Assembly: GCA_019923695.1 (NCBI GenBank)
Contig: JAHXGO010000006.1
Coordinates: 1-33,249, forward strand
From: Candidatus Liptonbacteria bacterium
GTDB lineage: Bacteria; Patescibacteriota; Minisyncoccia; UBA6257; Colwellbacteraceae
DNA length: 33,249 bases
Direction of reading: 5' to 3'
The notes below the pieces were generated by a model. It did not search any database. It was not told the origin of the DNA and worked only from the letters and a program-made list of their open reading frames with translations. Positions 7,118 through 14,523 of this stretch are shown piece after piece. Position 1 is the stretch's first letter. Each line of letters opens with the position of its first letter. A program made the translations under genes and the position numbers.

Positions 7118-8320
7118 ATGAAATTTAGATATCAAGCTCGCACTAAAGAAGGAGAACTTCAAGTTGGTTTTATTGAAGCGCCGACAAAAGAGGCGGCTGT
7201 CAATATTTTAGCCAGCCATAATCTTTATATTTTAAGCATTGTTGAATCGGCTAAACAAAAAGGAATATTTTTTAGTTTTTTGAATCGTGTAGCTTCAAAA
7301 GATTTAATGGTTTTTACAAGGCAATTCGCGACCCTGCTTGAGTCAAATGTCCCTCTTTCAGACACATTGAAAACCTTAGCTAATCAAACGCGCAATTTGA
7401 TTTTGAAAGAAGCGATTATTGATATTGGGGCTGATGTTGATTCGGGGCTGTCTCTTTCACAAGCGTTTGAAAAAAGAAACGATATTTTTTCTATTTTTTA
7501 TGTAAATATGATTCGTTCAGCTGAAGTAACTGGTCGGGTTGATGAAGTAATGAATTATTTGGCTGATTATGTTGAAAAACAAGCAATTTTAACTTCGAAA
7601 ATAAGGAATGCGATGATTTATCCGGCAATTATGATTTTTCTTTTTTTGGTTGTTGGGACAATTATGGGTTCGGTTGTTTTGCCTCAACTTGGAGTAATTT
7701 TTAAAGAATTTGATACTGAAATTCCCTTAATGACCCAGATTCTTATTAATTCCGGAACTTTTTTGGCTTCCTGGTGGTGGGCGATTGGTTTAGTTTTTAT
7801 TGTTTTAGGAGTTTTTATTGGCGATTACATTAAAACTGAAGAAGGAAGAACTATGATTGACGATTTAACTTTAAAAATTCCTCTTTTTTCTCAATTATTA
7901 AAACAGCTTTATGTCGCGAGATTTTCAGAATCTTTGGCGATTTTAATTAAAGGAGGGATTCCTATTGTTCAGGCAATCGAAGTAACCGGAAAAACAATCG
8001 GTAGCGCTGTTTACGCTGAAATTCTTCAGAGTGTGGCTAGAGATGTCCAAAAAGGAGAGCTTATTTCCCGGTCATTGGCAAAACACGAAGAATTTTTTCC
8101 CGCTTTAGTTGGTCAGCTAATAGCGGTGGGAGAAGCAACTGGCCGGCTCGAAGTTTTATTGAAAAAAATTTCTGTTTTTTACACCCGCGAAGTTGAGGAT
8201 TTGGTTGTCAGATTAACCGAACTTATCCAGCCGATCCTTTTGATTTTTATCGGCGGTCTGATAGGATTGTTGTTTATGTCTATTTTGGGTCCGATATTCC
8301 AGATGATTGGGTCTATTTAA
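7118..8320 (+). CDS. pilC: Type IV pilus inner-membrane platform protein PilC (GspF family)
   Basis: This polytopic platform protein of 400 residues has two T2SF cytoplasmic domains: an N-terminal one containing MVFTRQFATLLESNVPL and a second containing FSESLAILIKGGIPI. Transmembrane helices lie near 168-190, 212-235 and 370-398. PilC converts ATPase rotation into pilin insertion or removal. The length is normal, and the gene lies 45 bases after pilT, as expected for an operon. Confidence 0.94.
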   Translation: MKFRYQARTKEGELQVGFIEAPTKEAAVNILASHNLYILSIVESAKQKGIFFSFLNRVASKDLMVFTRQFATLLESNVPLSDTLKTLANQTRNLILKEAIIDIGADVDSGLSLSQAFEKRNDIFSIFYVNMIRSAEVTGRVDEVMNYLADYVEKQAILTSKIRNAMIYPAIMIFLFLVVGTIMGSVVLPQLGVIFKEFDTEIPLMTQILINSGTFLASWWWAIGLVFIVLGVFIGDYIKTEEGRTMIDDLTLKIPLFSQLLKQLYVARFSESLAILIKGGIPIVQAIEVTGKTIGSAVYAEILQSVARDVQKGELISRSLAKHEEFFPALVGQLIAVGEATGRLEVLLKKISVFYTREVEDLVVRLTELIQPILLIFIGGLIGLLFMSILGPIFQMIGSI

Positions 8321-8333
8321 AAATTTGTTTTTA

Positions 8334-8342
8334 TGATAAAAT
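8334..8342 (+). promoter_or_regulatory. Extended -10 promoter for the prepilin gene
   Basis: TGATAAAAT lies 14 bases after the pilC stop codon and about 55 bases before the prepilin start. No convincing -35 is present. A separate promoter for an abundant pilin within the operon would be sensible. Confidence 0.35.
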
Positions 8343-8396
8343 AAAAAAGGTCGGAATTTTAAATTAAAATAAAAAATATTTAATTTTTTAATAAAA

Positions 8397-8888
8397 ATGA
8401 AAAACTCAAAAAAAGGATTTACTTTGGTTGAAATGTTCATTGTTATTCTGGTAATCGGAATTTTGTCTGGAATTGTTTTTAGAGGAGCCGCTGGCATTCA
8501 AGCAGCAGGCAGAGACACTCGCAGGATTTCTGATATTCGCTCGATTCAATTAATGCTTGAACAATTTGCCGATATTTGCGGTCATTATCCGGGGACATTT
8601 ACTGCGGATACTTGTAGGGTGTCTGCGGGACAGCCATCAATTCCTATAATTGACCTTGCTGACACTTTAGTAACTGCTGGTATTGTTACTGAATTAGTAC
8701 ATGTTCCAAATGATCCCCATAGAGGGAGATCTTATATGTATACTGTAGGCGCAGGAGGCACTTCTTATGTTTTACGAGCGCAGCTTGAGCGTCGTCATCG
8801 GGTATTAAATGAAGATATCGATGGTACCGTATTAGGCGTCAATTGCGCTGATGATGCTCCTAATTTCTTTTATTGTGTCCGGCCATAG
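8397..8888 (+). CDS. Type IV prepilin (probable major pilin)
   Basis: A short basic leader, MKNSKKG, is followed by FTLVEM and a hydrophobic helix. This is the class III signal cut by PilD after Gly7, with Glu5 of the mature protein present. The mature part, about 156 residues, has an extended helix (GAAGIQAAGRDTRR) and a globular domain with four cysteines that could form two disulfides. Position just after pilC and good length make it the best major pilin candidate here. It also resembles the GspG family. Confidence 0.82.
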   Translation: MKNSKKGFTLVEMFIVILVIGILSGIVFRGAAGIQAAGRDTRRISDIRSIQLMLEQFADICGHYPGTFTADTCRVSAGQPSIPIIDLADTLVTAGIVTELVHVPNDPHRGRSYMYTVGAGGTSYVLRAQLERRHRVLNEDIDGTVLGVNCADDAPNFFYCVRP

Positions 8889-8902
8889 AAAACTTTAATC
8901 CG

Positions 8903-8932
8903 ATATATTGAGTGGCGTGTTGTCCACTATAA
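8903..8932 (-). repeat. Dispersed motif (CTCAATATAT family), copy 2
   Basis: This copy matches 17-46 at 27 of 30 positions. It contains AGTGG and CCACT arms around a short loop, so a small hairpin is possible. It immediately precedes an 18-bp repeat array (8953-9024), the same pairing seen elsewhere in the window. Confidence 0.7.
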
Positions 8933-8952
8933 ATTATCCTTGCAACCGATGG

Positions 8953-9024
8953 ATAATCTGTGGCCAAAGGATAAATTATAGCTAATGGTCAACTTATAAT
9001 CGAAGAGCAATCTGTATATAAGAT
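8953..9024 (-). repeat. 18-bp repeat array between the pilin gene and pilD
   Basis: Four 18-bp units on the plus strand read ATAATCTGTGGCCAAAGG, ATAAATTATAGCTAATGG, TCAACTTATAATCGAAGA and GCAATCTGTATATAAGAT. A fifth partial unit lies just upstream. The period is exact although the sequence is degenerate. The array abuts the start of pilD. Confidence 0.75.
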
Positions 9025-9032
9025 TTAATTTA

Positions 9033-9920
9033 ATGTTTTTTTTCTATTTTCTTATTTTCTTTTTTGGGGCAGCTGCGGGGAGTTTCTTGAATGTTTTAAG
9101 TTTGCGTTATAATCCGGACAAAAATTTGTTTTATAACGCTGGCGGACGATCTCGCTGTTTAGGTTGCGGGGAAAAGCTTTGTTGGTATGAACTTATCCCG
9201 CTTTTTAGTTTTTTTATTCAAAAAGGCCGCTGTCGGCATTGTCGTCAGCGGCTTTTATGGCAGTATCCCTTGATTGAAGCGCTTTGCGGATTGCTTTGCG
9301 TTTTTATCACTTTTAAAATTTTGGAAACTTCTTTGATTTATTTTTTGCCTTTATCAACCCAGGTTTTTTTGATAATTTTATGGTTTTTGATATTTCTTTC
9401 CCTTGTTTTAATGTCGCTTATTGATTTTAAGCTTCAGATAATTCCCGATGAGATAAATATTTTTTTAATAGTTCTGGGGTTTTTAAATCTTCTTGTTTAT
9501 TATTATTTATTTCCTTTTTCAGACATTATTGATTTAAACCTCAAAACTTCTTTTTTGGGAAGTTATGCTTTGCTTTTCAGGTTTTCCGATATTTTGTGGT
9601 TTAATTTTTTACTCGGAGCTGTTTTCGGAGGATTATTTTTCGGTTTTCTTTATTTTATAACTAAGGGGCAGGGGATGGGTTTTGGCGATGTTAAATTGGC
9701 TTTTTCTCTTGGTTTAGTTTTTGGCTGGCCGGATATTTTGATAATAAGTCTTTTAGCTTTTATAATCGGTTCGTTTGTTGGTTTGTTTCTTATGATAAGA
9801 CAAAAGAAAAAAATGAAAGACCTTCTTCCTTTTGGGCCTTTTATCGCTTTATCTTCTTTTTTGGTTTTTTTGTTTGGCGCCCAAATTTTAGGATTTTATT
9901 TCAAACTTTTTTTGGTTTAA
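9033..9920 (+). CDS. pilD: Prepilin peptidase / N-methyltransferase PilD
   Basis: This polytopic aspartic protease cleaves prepilin leaders and usually N-methylates the new N-terminus. The N-terminal methylase-type domain has the two CxxC pairs (Cys42/45 and Cys67/70) that bind zinc. The catalytic aspartates lie in MSLIDFKLQIIPDEIN (Asp131) and in GMGFGDVKLAF (near 219). About eight membrane helices are visible. At 295 residues it is slightly long. It should process all five prepilins in this locus. Confidence 0.94.
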   Translation: MFFFYFLIFFFGAAAGSFLNVLSLRYNPDKNLFYNAGGRSRCLGCGEKLCWYELIPLFSFFIQKGRCRHCRQRLLWQYPLIEALCGLLCVFITFKILETSLIYFLPLSTQVFLIILWFLIFLSLVLMSLIDFKLQIIPDEINIFLIVLGFLNLLVYYYLFPFSDIIDLNLKTSFLGSYALLFRFSDILWFNFLLGAVFGGLFFGFLYFITKGQGMGFGDVKLAFSLGLVFGWPDILIISLLAFIIGSFVGLFLMIRQKKKMKDLLPFGPFIALSSFLVFLFGAQILGFYFKLFLV

Positions 9921-9951
9921 GAACAACCTATTTCTTTTAAATCATTTGTTT

Positions 9952-9960
9952 TGGTATAAT
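9952..9960 (+). promoter_or_regulatory. Extended -10 promoter for the pseudopilin cluster
   Basis: TGGTATAAT, a perfect extended -10, lies 23 bases before the start codon at 9984 and after the pilD stop. The -35 region (TTCTTT) is weak. It could uncouple minor pilin expression from the pilD transcript. Confidence 0.5.
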
Positions 9961-9983
9961 TCATTTAATTATTGAAATTATAA

Positions 9984-10556
9984 ATGAATAAGTTTGCGGT
10001 TAAAAAACAATTTTTGGTTGAAGGACAGATAAAAAAAAGAAAGGGCTTTACTATTATCGAGGTTATTATAACGATCGGGATAATTGGAATTATGATATCG
10101 TCAATGGGTATAGTGATTGATAGACAAGAGCTTGTTTTTAATCTGGATCATCATAAATTAAGAGCTTTAATAAGCAGGGCAAAATCATTGACAATGTTCG
10201 GAGTATTTCAGGAAAAACCCGGGTCCCGATTTTGCGGTTATGGAGTAGAAATTAACGCTTCAGAAGGAAGGGCGGTTATTTTTAAGTCATTTAGCCGTGT
10301 AGAATGTCCTCCGGCCAGTTTTGGCGATTTTATTAGACGAGAACCTCTTTCCGGCGAATTAAACGAGTTAAGACTTGATAGGTTTTTAAGCTTTGAAGAA
10401 TCGGTTTATATTTTTTTTATTCCCCCTGATCCTAGTGTTCATATTTATGATATCCGAGGAATCCGAACTAATTCATTTACTATAAGAATGATAAACGAAA
10501 TCGGGAATGTTAGAAAAATAAATGTTAATTCCGCCGGCTTAATAGATTTATTGTAA
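9984..10556 (+). CDS. Minor prepilin / pseudopilin (GspH/FimT-like)
   Basis: A 22-residue basic leader ends in KKRKG, followed by FTIIEVIITIGIIGIM, a class III prepilin signal with Glu5. The early helix runs into DHHKLRALISRAKSL, typical of GspH/FimT pseudopilins. The protein has 190 residues. Minor pilins of this type prime pilus assembly, and in some bacteria FimT binds DNA. It is the first of four prepilin genes after pilD. Confidence 0.78.
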   Translation: MNKFAVKKQFLVEGQIKKRKGFTIIEVIITIGIIGIMISSMGIVIDRQELVFNLDHHKLRALISRAKSLTMFGVFQEKPGSRFCGYGVEINASEGRAVIFKSFSRVECPPASFGDFIRREPLSGELNELRLDRFLSFEESVYIFFIPPDPSVHIYDIRGIRTNSFTIRMINEIGNVRKINVNSAGLIDLL

Positions 10557-10615
10557 AAAGAAATCTCAAATCTAAAATTTCAAATCTCAAAAACACATCT
10601 TAAAGTTAAAATCTT

Positions 10616-10743
10616 ATGGAAAATGATTACAAAAAACAATTTTATCAAAAGAGAAGGGCAAAAAAATTTTAAAAGAAGCCAAAGAAATCGCCAACATTTT
10701 AGCCGCCAGCATCATTACAATGAAAAATAAAAGAAAGATTTAA
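10616..10743 (+). pseudogene. Remnant of a small gene, probably a four-helix-bundle (S23-type) protein
   Basis: An ATG at 10616 reads MENDYKKQFYQK and soon hits a stop. In another frame, from 10672, the sequence reads KEAKEIANILAASIITMK and stops at 10743. Start and end together look like the two termini of a protein of about 120 residues with its middle deleted. The C-terminal text resembles four-helix-bundle (23S rRNA intervening-sequence/Avd-like) proteins, which I know to be common in these genomes. This identification is from memory of family style and is tentative. Confidence 0.5.
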
Positions 10744-10796
10744 GATTTTATTTGTAGATTTGAGATTTGATTTTTGAGATTTGAGATAAACTATGG

Positions 10797-10823
10797 TTGG
10801 CAAAAAAGATTGTCTGCTATAAA
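10797..10823 (+). promoter_or_regulatory. Element-borne promoter upstream of the PilV-like gene
   Basis: The same TTGGCA / extended -10 TGCTATAAA arrangement as at 5941-5967, kept although the element interior has decayed. It faces the prepilin gene at 10878. Confidence 0.45.
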
Positions 10824-10877
10824 ATGTAAATAATACTCGGAATTCTTGTAAATAATAATACAATAACAACCAACAAT

Positions 10878-11381
10878 ATGTTTTTTTTAGATAATAATCG
10901 TAAAAATAGATCGGGCCAGCTTTTAGTTGAGGGGTTAGTTGCTTTAAGTATTTTGACAATTGTGATTTTGGGCGTTGTTGCTATACTTTCAAGATCTTTT
11001 AGACAAACGAGAATAGTATTTGAAACGGCAATTGCCTCTAATTTAGCGGCTGAAGGAGCAGAGGTCGCAAAAAACATTATAGACAGGAATGTCTGGACAA
11101 ATCCTTTTAGACCTTGGAATGAGGGAATTTCTGAAGGAAAGTTTTCTGTTAATTATAACAGCGAAAGCTTTGGTTCATATCAAGATCGATTTATTCGTTT
11201 TAATCCGCAAACTGGAATTTACAGCTCTCAAGACGGTGTTCTAACTCCTTTTGAAAGAGTCATTGAAATGTCAATTATTTCTCCTAACCTTGTAAAAATA
11301 AAATCTACTGTAACTTGGCAAATACCCGGGACTCCTGAAAGAGAAGTTTCTGTTGAACATAATGTTTTGGGTTGGAGGTAA
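10878..11381 (+). CDS. Minor prepilin (PilV-like)
   Basis: The leader MFFLDNNRKNRSG precedes QLLVEGLVALSILTIVILG, a prepilin helix with Glu5 but Gln at position +1 instead of Phe. The following SRSFRQTRIVFETAIASNLAAEGAEVAKNI resembles PilV/GspI minor pilins. The protein has 167 residues. It lies between the decayed element and another prepilin gene, which nearly overlaps its end. It is likely part of the tip or priming complex. Confidence 0.72.
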   Translation: MFFLDNNRKNRSGQLLVEGLVALSILTIVILGVVAILSRSFRQTRIVFETAIASNLAAEGAEVAKNIIDRNVWTNPFRPWNEGISEGKFSVNYNSESFGSYQDRFIRFNPQTGIYSSQDGVLTPFERVIEMSIISPNLVKIKSTVTWQIPGTPEREVSVEHNVLGWR

Positions 11382-11403
11382 AAATAAAAGTTTTTGGTTT
11401 AAA

Positions 11404-11979
11404 ATGTATAAAAAAATAAGAAATAAAATAAGAATGAGCAAGGGGATTGCTCCATTAAAAATTTTTAAAAAAAAATTAGAAGGGTTTACTTTAATGGAGT
11501 TGATGATAGCTTTGGGAATTTTTGTAATCGTTATTATTGTCGTTGTTTCAATTTTTATTCATTCAGTCAAAATTAATAGAACGATTTCTAAAAGAATAGC
11601 GGCAATAGATAATGTTTCTTTGGTTGTTGAACAGATTGCCAGAGAAATCAGAACAGGAGTGAGATTTGGCCAGATAAGAGAAATTGACGGCAAAGTTGGT
11701 GAAGGCTTTTCTTTTGTGAATTATAAAGGAGAGACTGTTAACTATAAATTAAGCGGCGGAGTAATAAAAAAAAGAGTAAAGCTGGGGGACAATATGATTC
11801 ATGATTTTTTGCCTATTACTTCAGCGAATGTTAAAATTAATAGATTGATTTTTCTATCGTCAGTTCAGCCGCCTCGGATAACGATTGTAGTTGAGGCCTC
11901 TGGCGGGCCATTCGCAAAACCATTGAATCTTCAAACAACAGTCGGCGCCCGACTTATTTATTATAAAGAAGCAAGATAA
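11404..11979 (+). CDS. Minor prepilin (PilW/GspJ-like)
   Basis: A basic leader ends in KKKLEG, then FTLMELMIALGIFVIVIIVVV, a class III prepilin signal with Glu5. The helix continues to ISKRIAAIDNVSLVVEQIAREIRTG, which matches the PilW/GspJ pattern. Start choice is open: ATG at 11404 gives a 27-residue leader, ATG at 11434 a 17-residue leader, and upstream starts (11353 TTG, 11362 ATG) overlap the previous gene. Order PilV-like, PilW-like, PilX-like matches minor pilin operons. Confidence 0.72.
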   Translation: MYKKIRNKIRMSKGIAPLKIFKKKLEGFTLMELMIALGIFVIVIIVVVSIFIHSVKINRTISKRIAAIDNVSLVVEQIAREIRTGVRFGQIREIDGKVGEGFSFVNYKGETVNYKLSGGVIKKRVKLGDNMIHDFLPITSANVKINRLIFLSSVQPPRITIVVEASGGPFAKPLNLQTTVGARLIYYKEAR

Positions 11980-12010
11980 CAAAAAAATAAAAAATAGTTA
12001 AAATAATTTT

Positions 12011-12475
12011 ATGTTTATGGCCAACGGACAATCTATGACTGAAAGACAACCCAACGATTTAAAAAAACACAAGAACAGCGAACTACAGACTCATTATATT
12101 AAACTCGAAACTCACCAGAGAAAGGGTCAAATAATGATTTTTACCGCAATAGTCTTTATCGGAGCTATTATGATGATAGGTGTTTTTGTCGGTCTTTTGG
12201 TTCTTTTTGGGTTTGCTCAATCAACTAATATACCTCTTTCATCTGAATCTATTTTTGCCGCTGACGCTGGCATTGAATGTGTGATTAATAAAAAATTTGG
12301 AATTATTGAAGGATCCAATTGTCCAGAAGCAGAAACAATAAAAACCCTTGGTAACGGCTCAAGATTTCAATATCGACAGCTATATGATAATAATACTTGG
12401 GTTGCCATAGGTATGGATAGAAAAGGAAGAACAGTAAGGGCTTTACAAATAAGGTTTGAAGAAGTACGATTATAA
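12011..12475 (+). CDS. Minor prepilin (PilX-like)
   Basis: After about 40 residues comes QRKG, then QIMIFTAIVFIGAIMMIGVF, a prepilin-like helix with no Glu5. The motif SIFAADAGIECV matches the AADAG-E pattern of PilX proteins. The upstream part of the frame (residues 1-16) is made from 18-bp repeat sequence (12014-12060). The true leader may start later, or the repeat may have supplied the current start. The 154-residue length includes this extension. Lack of Glu5 is known for tip-located minor pilins such as GspK, so function may be intact. Confidence 0.65.
   Translation: MFMANGQSMTERQPNDLKKHKNSELQTHYIKLETHQRKGQIMIFTAIVFIGAIMMIGVFVGLLVLFGFAQSTNIPLSSESIFAADAGIECVINKKFGIIEGSNCPEAETIKTLGNGSRFQYRQLYDNNTWVAIGMDRKGRTVRALQIRFEEVRL
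12014..12060 (-). repeat. 18-bp repeat array at the start of the PilX-like gene
   Basis: On the plus strand there is a partial unit TTTATGGCCAACGG, a full unit ACAATCTATGACTGAAAG (12028-12045) and a partial ACAACCCAACG. The full unit is close to the intergenic units at 1303-1356 read in reverse. It overlaps the annotated N-terminal codons. Confidence 0.7.
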
Positions 12476-12511
12476 AAATGTCGAATTTATAATATTTTTG
12501 TAAATTTTAAT

Positions 12512-13294
12512 ATGAATTTAAATAATTTTAAAAATAAAAAGTTTTTTTTAATTATTGGTGTTGTGGTTGCCGCGATGATTTTGATTTATTTAGCTTTTGT
12601 TTACGGTCCTGGTTTTTTTGCAAAGAAATCGCCCGAATATCTTCTTCAACAAAGAATTATCAGAGATCACGGTTTAGCAGTTGAAGTAAAAAACTGGGAT
12701 AACTATTTTGTTTATTTGCCTGCGGAAGAAGTCCGTTCCGCTTTGTTGGAAGCTGAACAAAAAGAAGAGTTTAAAATTTTGTTTCCTCAATTTAGTTTTC
12801 CTCTTGGAGAAGAACGAATAGATGATATAAGTTTTGGAAATTTAATGCGGTCTTCGACTTTAGAAGAATCTTTTTTTAATCGCGGTCCTGGTTCAGCCTT
12901 TCTTGTTTTAGATGGGTTTCCGAGAAACACAGTTTTTTATTCTATCTCTGACGCGACAATTAGGACTATCAAAATACCTTCTGAATCATTGGAGTTTAAT
13001 AATTCAGTTACGGTATTTCAGGCGCAATCAGGAGATTTAAAATGGGAGATTTATGTGGCTGGCGAAATTTTACTCAAAGAAGCGATGATTGGTTCTGACG
13101 AAACAGAAAAGATTGTTTCTATAGGTACTCCTTTATTTGCTTTGGGAAATCATCAAATCATCCCAGCTTCAGTTTTTGGCACTGCAGGTTTCCAAATAGC
13201 TTTTATCGCTGCCAAAGGCGAAAACTATGAAGCTGCTAATCTTCTCAATATTTTAACCAGAGGCGGAAGGTTTGTTATGTTACAAAGTCCTTAG
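12512..13294 (+). CDS. Membrane-anchored protein of unknown function, end of the pilus locus
   Basis: The 260-residue protein has a basic N-terminus (NFKNKK), one transmembrane helix (about 11-31) and a large outside domain with mixed alpha/beta character and no cysteines. I recognise no family. It is the last gene before a strong terminator and lies 36 bases after the PilX-like gene, so it is probably co-transcribed with the pilins. A role in pilus function or surface display is inferred from context only. Confidence 0.7.
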   Translation: MNLNNFKNKKFFLIIGVVVAAMILIYLAFVYGPGFFAKKSPEYLLQQRIIRDHGLAVEVKNWDNYFVYLPAEEVRSALLEAEQKEEFKILFPQFSFPLGEERIDDISFGNLMRSSTLEESFFNRGPGSAFLVLDGFPRNTVFYSISDATIRTIKIPSESLEFNNSVTVFQAQSGDLKWEIYVAGEILLKEAMIGSDETEKIVSIGTPLFALGNHQIIPASVFGTAGFQIAFIAAKGENYEAANLLNILTRGGRFVMLQSP

Positions 13295-13317
13295 TTTTTA
13301 GTAAGGTTGAAGAGTTC

Positions 13318-13369
13318 ACCGGTTTCTAATTTTGCGATATGCAAAAAAAGAAACCGGTTTTTTATTTTT
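13318..13369 (+). terminator. Rho-independent terminator of the pilus locus
   Basis: ACCGGTTTCT pairs with AGAAACCGGT across a 21-base loop and is followed by TTTTTATTTTT. It lies 24 bases after the last pilus-locus stop codon. It is the clearest intrinsic terminator in the window. Confidence 0.85.
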
Positions 13370-13371
13370 GC

Positions 13372-13452
13372 CCCGTTAGAAGCTTTCATTATATAGCAAG
13401 TTAATCTAAATTATTGAGCTTAAAACTCGAAATCTGAAAGCTTCTAACAGGG
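13372..13452. repeat. Long-armed inverted repeat between convergent genes
   Basis: CCCGTTAGAAGCTTTCA (13372-13388) and TGAAAGCTTCTAACAGGG (13435-13452) are inverted copies with a single one-base bulge, around a 46-base AT-rich loop. There is no T-run after it, so it is not a classic terminator. The right arm runs directly into a copy of the CTCRATATATC-family motif. The whole 13370-13545 gap is therefore repeat-derived sequence. Confidence 0.7.
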
Positions 13453-13453
13453 T

Positions 13454-13481
13454 TGATATATCGAACCTATGGCTTGCTATA
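13454..13481 (-). repeat. Dispersed motif copy that matches a segment of mreC
   Basis: On the minus strand it begins TATAGCAAGCCATAGG and ends TTCGATATATCA. It matches 19664-19691 inside mreC at 25 of 28 positions. It abuts the long inverted repeat. Confidence 0.75.
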
Positions 13482-13545
13482 GTTTAGTTATTTCAATAAT
13501 TATACGTTCACATATAACCATATAACAATCATAGCAAGCGCGTTT

Positions 13546-14055
13546 TCAGTAACTGATGAGATTTAAAATTATATCTTTTATTTTAATCGGGTTAGGCAAA
13601 TTTTTTATTAGAAGTTCTTTGATTTGACCGGCGGTTTGAACATGAATATGTCCAAATTTTAGTAAAGAAGGTAAAAATCCGATTATTTCTATTTTTATAT
13701 CCTGAATGTTTTTAATGGGGATTGATGTTTGGTCTCTTGCAAAAAGACCTCTTTGTTCAACATCAATTAATCTTTTATTAGTCACAACTATCACATCCAG
13801 ATAATAATTTGTCCAGACAATAAAGAAAATCGTAAAAATACAGAATTTCCAACTAATTAGAATGAAAAGTAAACCAGTAATTGATTTTATATTTCCAAAA
13901 AATAAAACCTGAATCGGTTCAATCGCGCTAAGGGAAAAGATTATTAAAAGGGGAACAATAATAGCGGCTATTAAAGCAAAACTTTGATAAAGAACGACAA
14001 TCCAATGTCGTCTTTGTTCAATAATTATTTTTTCGTCTTCTAAAAGATTAATCAT
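13546..14055 (-). CDS. PH-domain membrane protein (bPH2/YdbT type)
   Basis: The 169-residue protein has two hydrophobic helices (about 22-46 and 58-84) followed by a bacterial PH-like domain. The stretch DVIVVTNKRLIDVEQRGLF with the later IPIKNIQDI is typical of the bPH2 (DUF304) family. Such proteins are membrane-bound with the PH-like domain in the cytoplasm; their ligand is generally unknown. It overlaps the upstream gene by eight bases, so the two are probably co-translated, and it converges on the pilus locus. Confidence 0.8.
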   Translation of the reverse strand: MINLLEDEKIIIEQRRHWIVVLYQSFALIAAIIVPLLIIFSLSAIEPIQVLFFGNIKSITGLLFILISWKFCIFTIFFIVWTNYYLDVIVVTNKRLIDVEQRGLFARDQTSIPIKNIQDIKIEIIGFLPSLLKFGHIHVQTAGQIKELLIKNLPNPIKIKDIILNLISY

Positions 14056-14269
14056 ATAATAGATAAATTATCATTAACGCGAACATAATTGCCAAAAAAG
14101 CGACTGAAAGCCCAAAGTAAATTTTTTGTATTATTTTTATTTTTTTAGCGTTTAATCCGTAGCGGGTCCAATGATGGTTTAAGACGGCGCTGATAACTCC
14201 CCAAAAAATCAGGGCTATTAGAAAAATTAACGGTATGGCGATTGTAAGTATTTCGTGAGTTGTTTCCAT
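14048..14269 (-). CDS. Small two-helix membrane protein
   Basis: The 73-residue protein has two transmembrane helices (about 7-29 and 48-71) joined by a basic loop (RYGLNAKKIKIIQK). I recognise no family. It overlaps the PH-domain gene by eight bases and precedes it, so the two probably act together in the membrane. Confidence 0.6.
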   Translation of the reverse strand: METTHEILTIAIPLIFLIALIFWGVISAVLNHHWTRYGLNAKKIKIIQKIYFGLSVAFLAIMFALMIIYLLYD

Positions 14270-14316
14270 TGATTCACTTTATTCAATTATATAATTTAAG
14301 TATAAAAATACAAATG

Positions 14317-14403
14317 ATATCGGTATATTTTGAGTGAATCTGATTAAAAAACTTCATAGAACTAAGACTTTATGGGTCCAGGATGTATGTAAAGTTATGC
14401 GCA
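14317..14403 (+). mobile_element. Fossil end of an insertion sequence
   Basis: GGATGTATGTAAAGTTATGC (14381-14400) closely matches the right terminal repeat of the IS at 26501-27062 (GATGTATGTGAGGTTATGC). Similarity continues leftwards through ACTTCAT and TTATGG to ATATCGGTATAT at 14317, in the same order as in the IS. No transposase remains. It lies in the 254-bp gap before mreB-1. Confidence 0.65.
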
Positions 14404-14483
14404 TTTAAACAATTTCAAGGATTATAAAAATAAAAAAGCAATCGTTTTGTCAACTACAACAAGCGTAATACTTTATATTTTAA

Positions 14484-14511
14484 TGGACATCATTTAAAAT
14501 TATGTTAATAT
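14484..14511 (+). promoter_or_regulatory. Promoter of the mreB-1 gene
   Basis: TGGACA, a 16-base spacer and an extended -10 TGTTAATAT are visible. The start codon follows only 12 bases after the -10 box, so the transcript would have almost no leader. Confidence 0.55.
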
Positions 14512-14523
14512 ATAAATATAAAA

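Larger units (their letters stand above)
10561..10834 (+). mobile_element. Decayed TIR element, long copy
   Basis: This 274-bp element is almost identical to 5806-5978 outside an extra 101-bp centre (10650-10750). Its arms are inverted (AAATCTCAAATCT and AGATTTGAGAT types). The centre retains both ends of a broken small gene. The conserved tail after the right arm ends in an outward promoter (10797-10823). It separates the pseudopilin gene from the next prepilin gene. Confidence 0.75.

Noticed and set aside
8213-8497. Minus-strand open frame over the pilC end and prepilin start
   Set aside because: It is an antisense shadow of two well-supported genes.
11374-11379. GGAGGT as ribosome site for the PilW-like gene
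   Set aside because: No in-frame start lies at a suitable distance; it is part of the previous gene's last codons (GWR stop).
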